Shown here: piece after piece, positions 1 to 6,793 of the stretch
Layout: every line of letters begins with the position of its first letter
Numbering within the stretch: the first letter of the stretch is position 1
NCBI RefSeq assembly: GCF_947495275.1
Contig: NZ_CANLYL010000014.1
Location: forward strand, 1 to 64,000
From: an uncultured Roseobacter sp.
GTDB taxonomy: Bacteria > Pseudomonadota > Alphaproteobacteria > Rhodobacterales > Rhodobacteraceae
DNA: 64,000 bases
Direction: 5' to 3'
Made by a program: the position numbers and the translations under genes
The notes under the pieces: model-generated
Database searches by the model: none
Seen by the model: only the letters and a program-made list of their open reading frames with translations
Told to the model about the DNA's origin: nothing

Positions 1-50
1 AGCGCCATTACCGCACCCGCAACAAAGGCGCATGTTGTCTTCTTGATCAT
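1..50 (-). CDS. 5' end of an exported protein, truncated by the window edge
   Basis: Only the first 16 or so codons are present. The peptide begins MIKKTTCAFVAGAVMAL, which has the charged start and hydrophobic stretch of a Sec signal peptide. A GGAG ribosome binding site lies 6 bases before the ATG at 50. The rest of the gene is outside the window. Periplasmic solute-binding proteins often start like this and often sit next to FAD-dependent amine oxidoreductases, but that role is inference only. Confidence 0.6.
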   Translation of the reverse strand, partial: MIKKTTCAFVAGAVMA

Positions 51-372
51 CTCATTCTCCCGTTGATCACATCCCGTCCCATTGGTGGTTCGGGTTTGGT
101 TTCGTCTGCGCGGGGTCATCCCGCCCTGGTATTTCTTGGCAAGACGTCAGGCACGGTGTTCGCCCGGCCATCTTTCTGTCGTTTGCTGTAGTACCGTGGC
201 CCGTTCTGGGCCTGTGCGCAATCACAAAGTAAAGATGTGAACTGCAACGGTATTCGAGCCTTGAAGATGCCGTGCGTGCGCCTGTCTTGCCAAATTTAGT
301 GCGCCATAGTGACGGTCCCGCGAAGCTGCTGCAAACGTCCAATTTTGCGCCCTGCATGAGTCCAGTTTGGCA
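51..372. other. Intergenic stretch, no gene supported
   Basis: About 320 bases separate the FAD oxidoreductase stop from the start of the exported protein at the left edge. Open frames here overlap each other and show no ribosome binding site or recognisable family. The part nearest 51-60 carries the ribosome binding site for the left-edge gene. The remainder probably holds its promoter, which I could not pinpoint. Confidence 0.5.
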
Positions 373-1662
373 CTAGATGTCGCTTTTCCACTCCAACCGG
401 TCGCGCATGCGCAAAAATGCCATGGCCAGACCTGCTCCCAGCACCTGCGGCAGGCGAAACTTGTAAGGTAAAATCTTTGCGACCGGGAATGGCAAATCTT
501 CTGCTGGCGTGCCCAGCGCCCGCCGGGCCAGCTCGCGCCCCATGACATGGCTCATGGCCACACCGCGCCCGTTGTAGCCAAGACCAGCGATCAGCCCCGG
601 TGCCGGTTCATGCAAATGCGGCACGCGGTCTTCGGTCAGCGCTATTTGACCACTCCACAGATAACGCCATTTTACGCGCTTCAGGCTGGGAAAGGTTTCC
701 GGGGCATCTTTCAATATCCAGCCGAACCCTCCCGCATCCACCAGAGGCTTGCGAAATCCGATGCCGCCGAAACACATCTGGCCGCCCGGTTCACGCCGCG
801 CATACATGATCAGACGGCGCGTATCGGATATCGTATGACCTTGCGGCAGAATGGGGTCGATCTCGCTTTCTTCCAAAGGATCGGTCGCCATCTGGGTCGA
901 GAAAAGCGGCAGGACCGAGCCTTTCAAGCCTTTGACCAGCCCATCAGAATACCCGTTGGTTGTCACGATAACCGTTGACGCAACCACGGTGTGATCTGAA
1001 ACGCTGAGGCACCACAAGGCATCCTTGCGCGCCATTGCCCTGACCGGCGAGAAGCTGAATATCTGCGCCCCTGCGGCTCGGGCCGCACGGTCCAACCCCC
1101 GCACCAGCGCCATGGGCTGCACCGCCCCGCCACGCGCCGAAAGCGTGCCGGTCGCATATCCTTTCGCACCCGTCAGCTTTTCAACGTCTTCCCATTCCAG
1201 AAAGTCAAAATCCGCGCCGTGCGCGTTCCACAATCGGGCGTTGCGACGTGAAACATCCCGAGCGGCCCGGTTGTGATCGACCCGTATCCACCCCTTTTGC
1301 CGCGCGTCACATTGTATCTGGTAGGCCCGGATGAGATCGAACAGGTCATCCGCCGATTTCAGCGAGGTCTCTGCCATCCGCTCGAAATACTTCGGGCCCA
1401 CAGCCCTGTGCAGATCATCCGGCACCGCCACCGGCAACATTGGGTTGACCTGGCCACCACTACGGCCCGACGCCCCAAACCCCACGTCACCCGCCTCGAA
1501 CACCGCGACCGACGCCCCGGCCTCAGCCAGATCAAGCGCGGCGCGCAATCCCGTGAAACCGCCACCGATCACCGCCACATCGCAGCGCAGATCGCCTTCC
1601 AGCCGAATGGCAGGTGCCGGGTCGGGGGCGGTGACCCGCCAGAGGGCATTGGGAATTTGCAT
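373..1662 (-). CDS. FAD-dependent amine/amino-acid oxidoreductase (DAO family, PuuB-like)
   Basis: The 429-residue protein has an N-terminal Rossmann dinucleotide motif (VIGGGFTGL, near residue 32) followed by the acidic end of the second strand (VAVFEAG), then GRSGGQVNP, which is typical of DAO-family enzymes close to gamma-glutamylputrescine oxidase. The C-terminal GLGYNGRGVAMS segment is the second flavin-contact motif. Such enzymes oxidise C-N bonds of amines or N-methyl amino acids in the cytoplasm, releasing aldehyde, ammonia and peroxide. The substrate cannot be read from sequence. It is divergent from tpa and upstream of a truncated exported-protein gene. Start chosen at the ATG at 1662, with AAGG about 11 bases before it. 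Confidence 0.8.
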   Translation of the reverse strand: MQIPNALWRVTAPDPAPAIRLEGDLRCDVAVIGGGFTGLRAALDLAEAGASVAVFEAGDVGFGASGRSGGQVNPMLPVAVPDDLHRAVGPKYFERMAETSLKSADDLFDLIRAYQIQCDARQKGWIRVDHNRAARDVSRRNARLWNAHGADFDFLEWEDVEKLTGAKGYATGTLSARGGAVQPMALVRGLDRAARAAGAQIFSFSPVRAMARKDALWCLSVSDHTVVASTVIVTTNGYSDGLVKGLKGSVLPLFSTQMATDPLEESEIDPILPQGHTISDTRRLIMYARREPGGQMCFGGIGFRKPLVDAGGFGWILKDAPETFPSLKRVKWRYLWSGQIALTEDRVPHLHEPAPGLIAGLGYNGRGVAMSHVMGRELARRALGTPAEDLPFPVAKILPYKFRLPQVLGAGLAMAFLRMRDRLEWKSDI

Positions 1663-1802
1663 GGGGTCATTGACCTTGAAGGCATGGAGCGGGTCAATAC
1701 GCCCTCACACTTAGAAGACCCGTTGAAACCCTGCTGGAAGCGGGTCGATTTCCCGGAGTTTTCCGCGCAATAGCGCAGAATTTACTTGAGGTCAGCCACA
1801 TT

Positions 1803-1835
1803 CTGGCACTACCAATGTCGGGTATCTGGCGCTAC
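1803..1835 (+). promoter_or_regulatory. Direct repeat upstream of tpa, candidate TauR operator
   Basis: CTGGCACTAC at 1803-1812 and CTGGCGCTAC at 1826-1835 differ at one base and have a 23-bp period, about two helical turns. They lie about 100 bases before the tpa start. The TauR box described in Rhodobacter capsulatus is, from memory, a direct repeat of CTGGACTTAA. These copies match it at 6 of 10 positions. The same 23-bp arrangement recurs before xsc at 8258-8290, which makes chance unlikely. Binding by TauR is inference. Confidence 0.65.
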
Positions 1836-1930
1836 TTCCAATGCGTCAAAAACGATCTGCTCGACAAAAATCGGAGCGCCCGGCCCTCCGATTGAATCTG
1901 ATTCTTCCAACCTCATGAAAGGTTTGACCC

Positions 1931-3322
1931 ATGGACGGCAATTTCAGTGAAAACGACCTGAGTCGCGTTGTCGAAGCCGATCGCGCGCATATCTGGCATC
2001 ACCTGAGCCAGCACAAACCTTACGAGACAACCGACCCGCGCATCATTGTCGAAGGCCGGGGCATGAAAGTCTGGGACCAGAAGGGCAAAGAGCACCTCGA
2101 TGCGGTTTCCGGCGGCGTCTGGACGGTCAATGTCGGCTATGGGCGCGAGCGCATTGCCAATGCGGTGCGGGACCAGTTGATCAAGCTGAACTATTTCGCC
2201 GGTTCCGCAGGGTCGATCCCCGGGTCGATCTTCGCCGAGAAACTGATCGAAAAGATGCCGGGCCTCAGCCGCGTCTACTATTGCAACTCCGGCTCGGAAG
2301 CGAATGAGAAAGCCTTCAAGATGGTGCGCCAGATCGCGCACAAGCGCTACGGCGGCAAAAAGCACAAGGTGCTTTACCGCGAGCGTGATTATCATGGCAC
2401 CACCATTTCCGCGCTGTCGGCAGGCGGTCAGGACGAGCGCAACGCGCAATATGGCCCCTTCACGCCCGGGTTCATCCGCGTCCCGCATTGTCTGGAGTAC
2501 CGCGCCCATGAACAGGATGGCGCGCCGGTCGAAAACTATGGTGTCTGGGCCGCCGATCAGATCGAAAAAGTGATCCTTGCCGAAGGACCGGATACCGTGG
2601 GTGGCCTCTGCCTTGAGCCTGTCACCGCTGGTGGTGGCGTGATCACCCCGCCCGATGGCTACTGGCCGCGCGTGCAGGAGATTTGCCGCAAGTACGACAT
2701 CCTGCTGCATATCGACGAAGTGGTCTGCGGCGTCGGTCGCACCGGGAAATGGTTCGGCTATCAGCACTACGGGATCGAGCCCGATATGGTGACCATGGCC
2801 AAAGGTGTGGCCTCCGGCTATGCGGCCATTGCCTGCCTTGTGACCAATGAAAAAGTCTTTGACATGTTCAAGGAAGATGCCTCTGACCCGATGGACTACT
2901 TCCGCGACATCTCTACCTTCGGGGGCTGCACGGCAGGTCCGACCGCAGGCATTGAGAACATGGCGATCATTGAAGATGAAGGCCTACTCGACAACACGCT
3001 GGCACAGGGTGAGCATATGCTCGGCAAGCTGGGCGAGCTGGCCGACAAGCACAAAGTGATTGGTCAGGTGCGCGGCAAGGGTCTTTTTGTCGGAGCTGAA
3101 CTGGTCGAGGACCGCGAGACCCGCGCGCCGGTGGCCGAGAAAATGGTTCAGGCCGTTGTCGGCGATTGCATGGCTCAGGGCGTGATCATCGGGGCCACCA
3201 ATCGCTCCCTGCCTGGCAAGAACAACACGCTGTGTTTCTCGCCCGCGCTGATCGCGACCTCTGACGATATTGATCACATCTGCGACGCAGTGGACGGTGC
3301 GCTGACCCGCACCTTTGGCTGA
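1931..3322 (+). CDS. tpa: Taurine--pyruvate aminotransferase
   Basis: Class III PLP aminotransferase of 463 residues, the usual length for Tpa. It transfers the amino group of taurine to pyruvate, giving sulfoacetaldehyde and alanine. Visible motifs are the NSGSEANE phosphate-binding segment (119-126), the Asp262 of HIDEVVCG that contacts the PLP ring nitrogen, and the Schiff-base Lys291 in MAKGVASGY. AAAGG precedes the ATG by about 10 bases. Assignment to Tpa rather than another omega-aminotransferase rests on the tauR-xsc-pta genes nearby and on overall resemblance to Tpa. Candidate TauR repeats lie upstream and a strong terminator follows directly, so it is probably a single-gene transcript. 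Confidence 0.92.
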   Translation: MDGNFSENDLSRVVEADRAHIWHHLSQHKPYETTDPRIIVEGRGMKVWDQKGKEHLDAVSGGVWTVNVGYGRERIANAVRDQLIKLNYFAGSAGSIPGSIFAEKLIEKMPGLSRVYYCNSGSEANEKAFKMVRQIAHKRYGGKKHKVLYRERDYHGTTISALSAGGQDERNAQYGPFTPGFIRVPHCLEYRAHEQDGAPVENYGVWAADQIEKVILAEGPDTVGGLCLEPVTAGGGVITPPDGYWPRVQEICRKYDILLHIDEVVCGVGRTGKWFGYQHYGIEPDMVTMAKGVASGYAAIACLVTNEKVFDMFKEDASDPMDYFRDISTFGGCTAGPTAGIENMAIIEDEGLLDNTLAQGEHMLGKLGELADKHKVIGQVRGKGLFVGAELVEDRETRAPVAEKMVQAVVGDCMAQGVIIGATNRSLPGKNNTLCFSPALIATSDDIDHICDAVDGALTRTFG

Positions 3323-3343
3323 CCACAACCGCAGCAACACCTC

Positions 3344-3375
3344 AAAAAGGCTCCGCCCAGCGCGGGGCCTTTTTT
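3344..3375 (+). terminator. Rho-independent terminator after tpa
   Basis: A 13-bp stem (AAAAAGGCTCCGC pairing with GCGGGGCCTTTTT, one G-U pair) with a 5-base loop ends in six T. It starts 22 bases after the tpa stop. Confidence 0.85.
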
Positions 3376-3518
3376 GTAAGGGATGTCGGGGCCAGGGCAA
3401 AGGCGAAAGGACGTCGGGCCCCCTCGCGCAGTCTTGCTGTCTTCTGCACCCCGTGTCGGGTTTGCTGATCTGCCACCACCCCTTTCCTTCACGCATCACG
3501 TCCCCTAGCGTGGCAGGG

Positions 3519-3953
3519 ATGAGCCAACAGCCCTCACAACGCCGGATTCTCCGACCCCTCTTGGCCGCTTTGATCCTGTGGACATATCCTGCGTTGGCGG
3601 ATGCATGCAAAATACCCGGTTATCTGGAGCGATATGCACAGACCGCCGCCGCACCCGAGGGGGCCATCTGCACAACTTATCTGGATCAGCAGGGTGGAAC
3701 CGGCGTCTCCTGTCACTGGGCCTTTCCGTTTCGTGACGATGCAGCGACCCGGTTTTCAAACACCGTCTGGACCGAGATACAAACCTGCCGGGACGGCAAG
3801 GCGTTGAGCCCGGATCAACAGGTCAATCACCCCGACAGTTATGACTTGAGAGAATGGTCTTCAGATCGCGAAACCTTCCGCGTTTCGGTCAAAGACAAGG
3901 GCGGCGAAAATCGTACGCTCGTCTTTGTCAGCTACGAGCCACGCGGGGAGTGA
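3519..3953 (+). CDS. Small exported protein of unknown function
   Basis: The 144-residue protein has a short charged N-terminus, a hydrophobic run (LLAALILWTY) and a PALA-DA cleavage site near residue 28, so it is probably periplasmic. The mature part has a few cysteines (DACK, AICTTY, VSCHW, QTCRD) that could form disulfides, and no motif I recognise. The frame is open upstream to 3315 but that part overlaps the tpa terminator, so I placed the start at the ATG at 3519, with GGCAGGG just before it. It is convergent with the YHS-domain gene. No function is proposed. Confidence 0.6.
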   Translation: MSQQPSQRRILRPLLAALILWTYPALADACKIPGYLERYAQTAAAPEGAICTTYLDQQGGTGVSCHWAFPFRDDAATRFSNTVWTEIQTCRDGKALSPDQQVNHPDSYDLREWSSDRETFRVSVKDKGGENRTLVFVSYEPRGE

Positions 3954-3977
3954 CACCGTGCGCCACTAGACCTGCGG

Positions 3978-4478
3978 TTATGCCGTCTTCACGATTTGCG
4001 GCCAGCGTTTGTCTCCCTCAGAGATGAAGCCCGGGATGTCCTGCTCCCATTTTTCCTGAATGGAATCGTTGTAGTTCAGGTAGAGCTTCTTCTCCACGAT
4101 CCGCCAATTTGATGGCTGAGTGGAATAGAGCTTGCCCTTGGCGGCGATCGCCCAGGCACAGAACCCGCCGTATTGCGGTGCAAAGGCGTTCGGGTCGGCG
4201 GCAAAGGCATCGCGGTTCGGGGCCGAGGCAAAAACCCACGTGGCACCATTCCATGTATGGCTGAAAACGGGGTCACCAACCGTGGGCTCACCAACGGTGA
4301 AATAGGCCACCGGATCATACCCCCGCATGGCAAAACCGTCCTCAACGAAAACCGGGCTTGCGGCATATTCTGCCGGCAACAACCCAAATCCATTGGTCGC
4401 CCGCACAACCCCATAGCCCCCCGCAAGCAGGACGGCACCTGCCCCAAGCATCGTCGCACGTCTGTTCATCCTGATCAT
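3978..4478 (-). CDS. YHS domain-containing exported protein
   Basis: The 166-residue protein starts at an ATG preceded by AAGGAGG at ideal distance (8 bases). Residues 5-25 (NRRATMLGAGAVLLAGG) resemble a twin-arginine signal or signal anchor. A YHS-type domain covers about 50-110: GYDPVAYF, FSHTWNGATWVFAS and FAPQYGGFCAWA. YHS domains are small and often linked to metal binding or metal-transport proteins. The cysteine in GGFCAW is the typical single cysteine of the family. Its physiological role is not known. It is the last gene of a reverse-strand block inside the taurine region. Confidence 0.8.
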   Translation of the reverse strand: MIRMNRRATMLGAGAVLLAGGYGVVRATNGFGLLPAEYAASPVFVEDGFAMRGYDPVAYFTVGEPTVGDPVFSHTWNGATWVFASAPNRDAFAADPNAFAPQYGGFCAWAIAAKGKLYSTQPSNWRIVEKKLYLNYNDSIQEKWEQDIPGFISEGDKRWPQIVKTA

Positions 4479-4585
4479 CTGGCGGACCTCCTTCGCATCT
4501 GCGCAAAGATAGAGGCATCCGCCCCGCAAGTCAGCCTATGTCACGGAGTGTTGAGGGCCCGTTTGATTGCCAGCAAAGACCCGGT

Positions 4586-6007
4586 TCAGGGAGCGCCCTC
4601 CTGGTACCAGCGCCAGGCACCGGTGATCTCCGAGGCGACCAAATCCGCATGCGCGCGCTGCATCGCGTAGCCGATCACCGAAATCCGGATGACCTTCTGC
4701 CCTGCCCATTCGCCATGGGTTGGATAGACCCGCCCGCGCTGCTGCACCCGCTCCAGCACGGCCATGGTCTGGGCATCCTGATCACAGCTGACAATGACCT
4801 GATTGCTGTGCACCTCGTTCATCACCCGCAATCCCGGCTCCGCCGCCAAAACGCCCGCAATATACACGGCCAGATCGCAATGGCGTTTCACCATCTCGCG
4901 CAGACCCGCACGGCCCAGATTGCGCAAAATGGCATAAGATGGCACCCCACGCCCGCGCCGTGACAGTTCAGGCGTGGAATCCGACGGCTCCCAATGCGCG
5001 GTCAAGTCCGGCAGATAGGACCCCCGCGCCGACATCGAGGCGACCAGTGGCGCGCGGTCCCGCACGATAACCATTCCCGCATCGAACGGCGCGTTCAGCC
5101 ATTTGTGCAAATCCACCGCCCAACTGTCGGCACCTTCAACCCCGGCCAGCCGATCCGCAAGCTCCGGCACCGCCGCCACCCACAGACCAAAGGCGCCATC
5201 CACATGGACCCAGCCGCCCCGCGCGCGCACCAGCGGAATGATCTGCGCGAAGGGATCAAACGCACCGGTGTTGATCTGGCCGGCCTGCAGGATCACCAAA
5301 GGCGGTGCAGCACAACCTTCCAGCGCCGCTTCAAAAGCCGCGACGTCAATGCGGCCCTGATCATCCGTCGCAACTCTTGTGGCGCGCGCCGCGCCGAACC
5401 CGGCATAACGCAGCCCGGCAAAAGGCGCGGAATGCGCATCGGCCCCGATCAGCACAGGGATCTCCGGCGCGCCGAAAAGCCCGTCCTCTTCGACGTCCCA
5501 TCCCTGATCGGCAAGCAAGGCGTGTCGCCCGGCCATGATGCCCACCATATTGGCCACGCTACCGCCCGTGACCAGACCGGCACCGCTCTGCGCAGGTAGA
5601 CCCAGAAGGTCGATCACCCAATCACAGACCGCGCGTTCCATACCGGTGATCGCCGGCGTCTCAAAGGCTGAGCCCGCATTCTGCCCCCAGGCGGAGACCA
5701 GAAAATCCGCCGCGACACCAACGGGGTGCGACCCGCCCAGAACATAGCCGAAAAACGTAGGCCCGGACATATTGTGCAAGGCCCCCTCTGCCCCGTTGAG
5801 AATGCCCTCGATGACCTCCGCCTCGGGAATGCCCTCCTCGGCAAGCGGTGTTCTGAACCGGCCCACGGCGGTATCAAGGTCGACCTGCGGGCGCGCTCCG
5901 GTCTGCGGCAGCGTTTCCCGGTAGGTTTGCGCCGCGGTCGCGGCGAGATCGAGCGCGCGGGACTGGTCAGGGGTCAGTCCCTTTGGCAAAGTGGTCTCTT
6001 CAGTCAT
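4586..6007 (-). CDS. PLP-dependent group II decarboxylase (aromatic/acidic amino acid decarboxylase family)
   Basis: The 473-residue protein belongs to the fold that includes glutamate, aromatic amino acid, diaminobutyrate and cysteine-sulfinate decarboxylases. Landmarks are SGPTFFGYVLGG (81-92), TGGSVANM (147-154), His192 in GADAHSAP, Asp270 in WVHVDGAFG, and the Schiff-base Lys302 in DLHKWLN. The start is the ATG at 6007; a TTG four codons earlier is less likely. Substrate is not readable. Its position between tpa and tauR allows a sulfonated amino acid such as cysteate or cysteine sulfinate, whose product would be taurine or hypotaurine, but this is speculation. Confidence 0.8.
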   Translation of the reverse strand: MTEETTLPKGLTPDQSRALDLAATAAQTYRETLPQTGARPQVDLDTAVGRFRTPLAEEGIPEAEVIEGILNGAEGALHNMSGPTFFGYVLGGSHPVGVAADFLVSAWGQNAGSAFETPAITGMERAVCDWVIDLLGLPAQSGAGLVTGGSVANMVGIMAGRHALLADQGWDVEEDGLFGAPEIPVLIGADAHSAPFAGLRYAGFGAARATRVATDDQGRIDVAAFEAALEGCAAPPLVILQAGQINTGAFDPFAQIIPLVRARGGWVHVDGAFGLWVAAVPELADRLAGVEGADSWAVDLHKWLNAPFDAGMVIVRDRAPLVASMSARGSYLPDLTAHWEPSDSTPELSRRGRGVPSYAILRNLGRAGLREMVKRHCDLAVYIAGVLAAEPGLRVMNEVHSNQVIVSCDQDAQTMAVLERVQQRGRVYPTHGEWAGQKVIRISVIGYAMQRAHADLVASEITGAWRWYQEGAP

Positions 6008-6143
6008 AGTGTATCCCAAAACGCGCCGGGGCGGCGCTGCCCTGTCACGTTAGGGTGTTTCGAAATATTCTTGAAGCGTTGCGGCTCGTTTTTCGCGATT
6101 GCCCAAAACCGGGTTCGGGTGCGCGCGCAGCCGGGGGTGCTGC

Positions 6144-6509
6144 CTAGTCGCGGCGGCGCTCGGCGATCTCTTCCTGCACGCGGCGCGCCTCAGCCAGAAG
6201 GCGCGGCACGGTGTTATCCTCAGGATAGCCCTTGATGTGCCCGGCCAGCAGCGCCATCCAGTAAATGCGCAGCACCCGGTTGATCCGCGCCTGGTAGCCC
6301 GGTCCCAATTTGCGGAACCAGCGCAGCATGTCGCTGTCCATGCGCAGGGTCACGCGGGTTGTCGGGCGTCCCACCGGGGCATCCCATTCCAGACCCGCCC
6401 AGTCCTGCGGCAGGCTCTGATCCAGCCAGTTGGCGCTCAGATCCTGTTGCAGCCGTTCCAACTCATAGAGCATCTGCGTCTGCGCATCCCGTTGACCTTT
6501 GGTGCTCAT
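6144..6509 (-). CDS. BrnA-like antitoxin domain protein without a visible BrnT toxin
   Basis: The 121-residue protein has a central segment, TTRVTLRMDSDMLRWFRK followed by LGPGYQARINRVLRIYW (about 50-85). This is the ribbon-helix-helix region typical of BrnA/DUF4415 antitoxins. In BrnTA systems BrnT is encoded just before BrnA, but no BrnT-like frame exists in the 284 bases upstream. N- and C-terminal extensions are longer than in typical BrnA. A GGAGA site precedes the ATG. It may be a solitary DNA-binding regulator; two inverted repeats lie upstream at 6586 and 6659. Confidence 0.75.
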   Translation of the reverse strand: MSTKGQRDAQTQMLYELERLQQDLSANWLDQSLPQDWAGLEWDAPVGRPTTRVTLRMDSDMLRWFRKLGPGYQARINRVLRIYWMALLAGHIKGYPEDNTVPRLLAEARRVQEEIAERRRD

Positions 6510-6585
6510 TCTCCATCTCCCTCAGGCATGATCAGCAGGTCATTCTGCCGCTCGGCGCGTAAATATGAGCTGAGTGTTCCGCGCG

Positions 6586-6602
6586 GTGCACAGGCTGTGC
6601 AC
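6586..6602. promoter_or_regulatory. Perfect inverted repeat upstream of the BrnA-like gene
   Basis: GTGCACA and TGTGCAC form 7-bp arms around a GGC spacer, 77 bases before the BrnA-like start. It resembles an operator for a dimeric repressor; BrnA-type proteins repress their own promoters. The regulator is inferred, not shown. Confidence 0.4.
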
Positions 6603-6658
6603 ACATGGTGTACGGCCTGTGACTGGGAAACTTGGGGATTTTCTTGCCAAATGATATG

Positions 6659-6685
6659 ATTAATGATACTTGCAGTTTCATTAAT
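6659..6685. promoter_or_regulatory. Inverted repeat ATTAATGA-N11-TCATTAAT
   Basis: Perfect 8-bp arms with an 11-base spacer lie in an AT-rich patch between the BrnA-like gene and tauR. The size suits a dimeric regulator on one face of the helix. Which gene it serves is unknown. Confidence 0.4.
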
Positions 6686-6768
6686 ACGCAATTTAGCCGA
6701 TCAAGGCTGCGCGCTTGGGGGGAATTAACTGGCATTTTGGCGCCACGTTAATACCAGATTGAACGCAG

Positions 6769-6785
6769 CCTATATCCAATATAGG
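6769..6785. promoter_or_regulatory. Inverted repeat CCTATAT-CCA-ATATAGG just before tauR
   Basis: Perfect 7-bp arms around CCA end 8 bases before the tauR ATG and overlap its ribosome-binding region. A protein bound here would block tauR transcription or translation start, so it is a candidate autoregulatory site. It does not resemble the CTGGNNCTAM repeats seen before tpa and xsc. Confidence 0.4.
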
Positions 6786-6793
6786 TTGCTGGC

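Noticed and set aside
6510..6735. Small reverse frames that could be BrnT
   Set aside because: No BrnT motif (Trp-Asp-Pro-Lys region), and no ribosome binding site.
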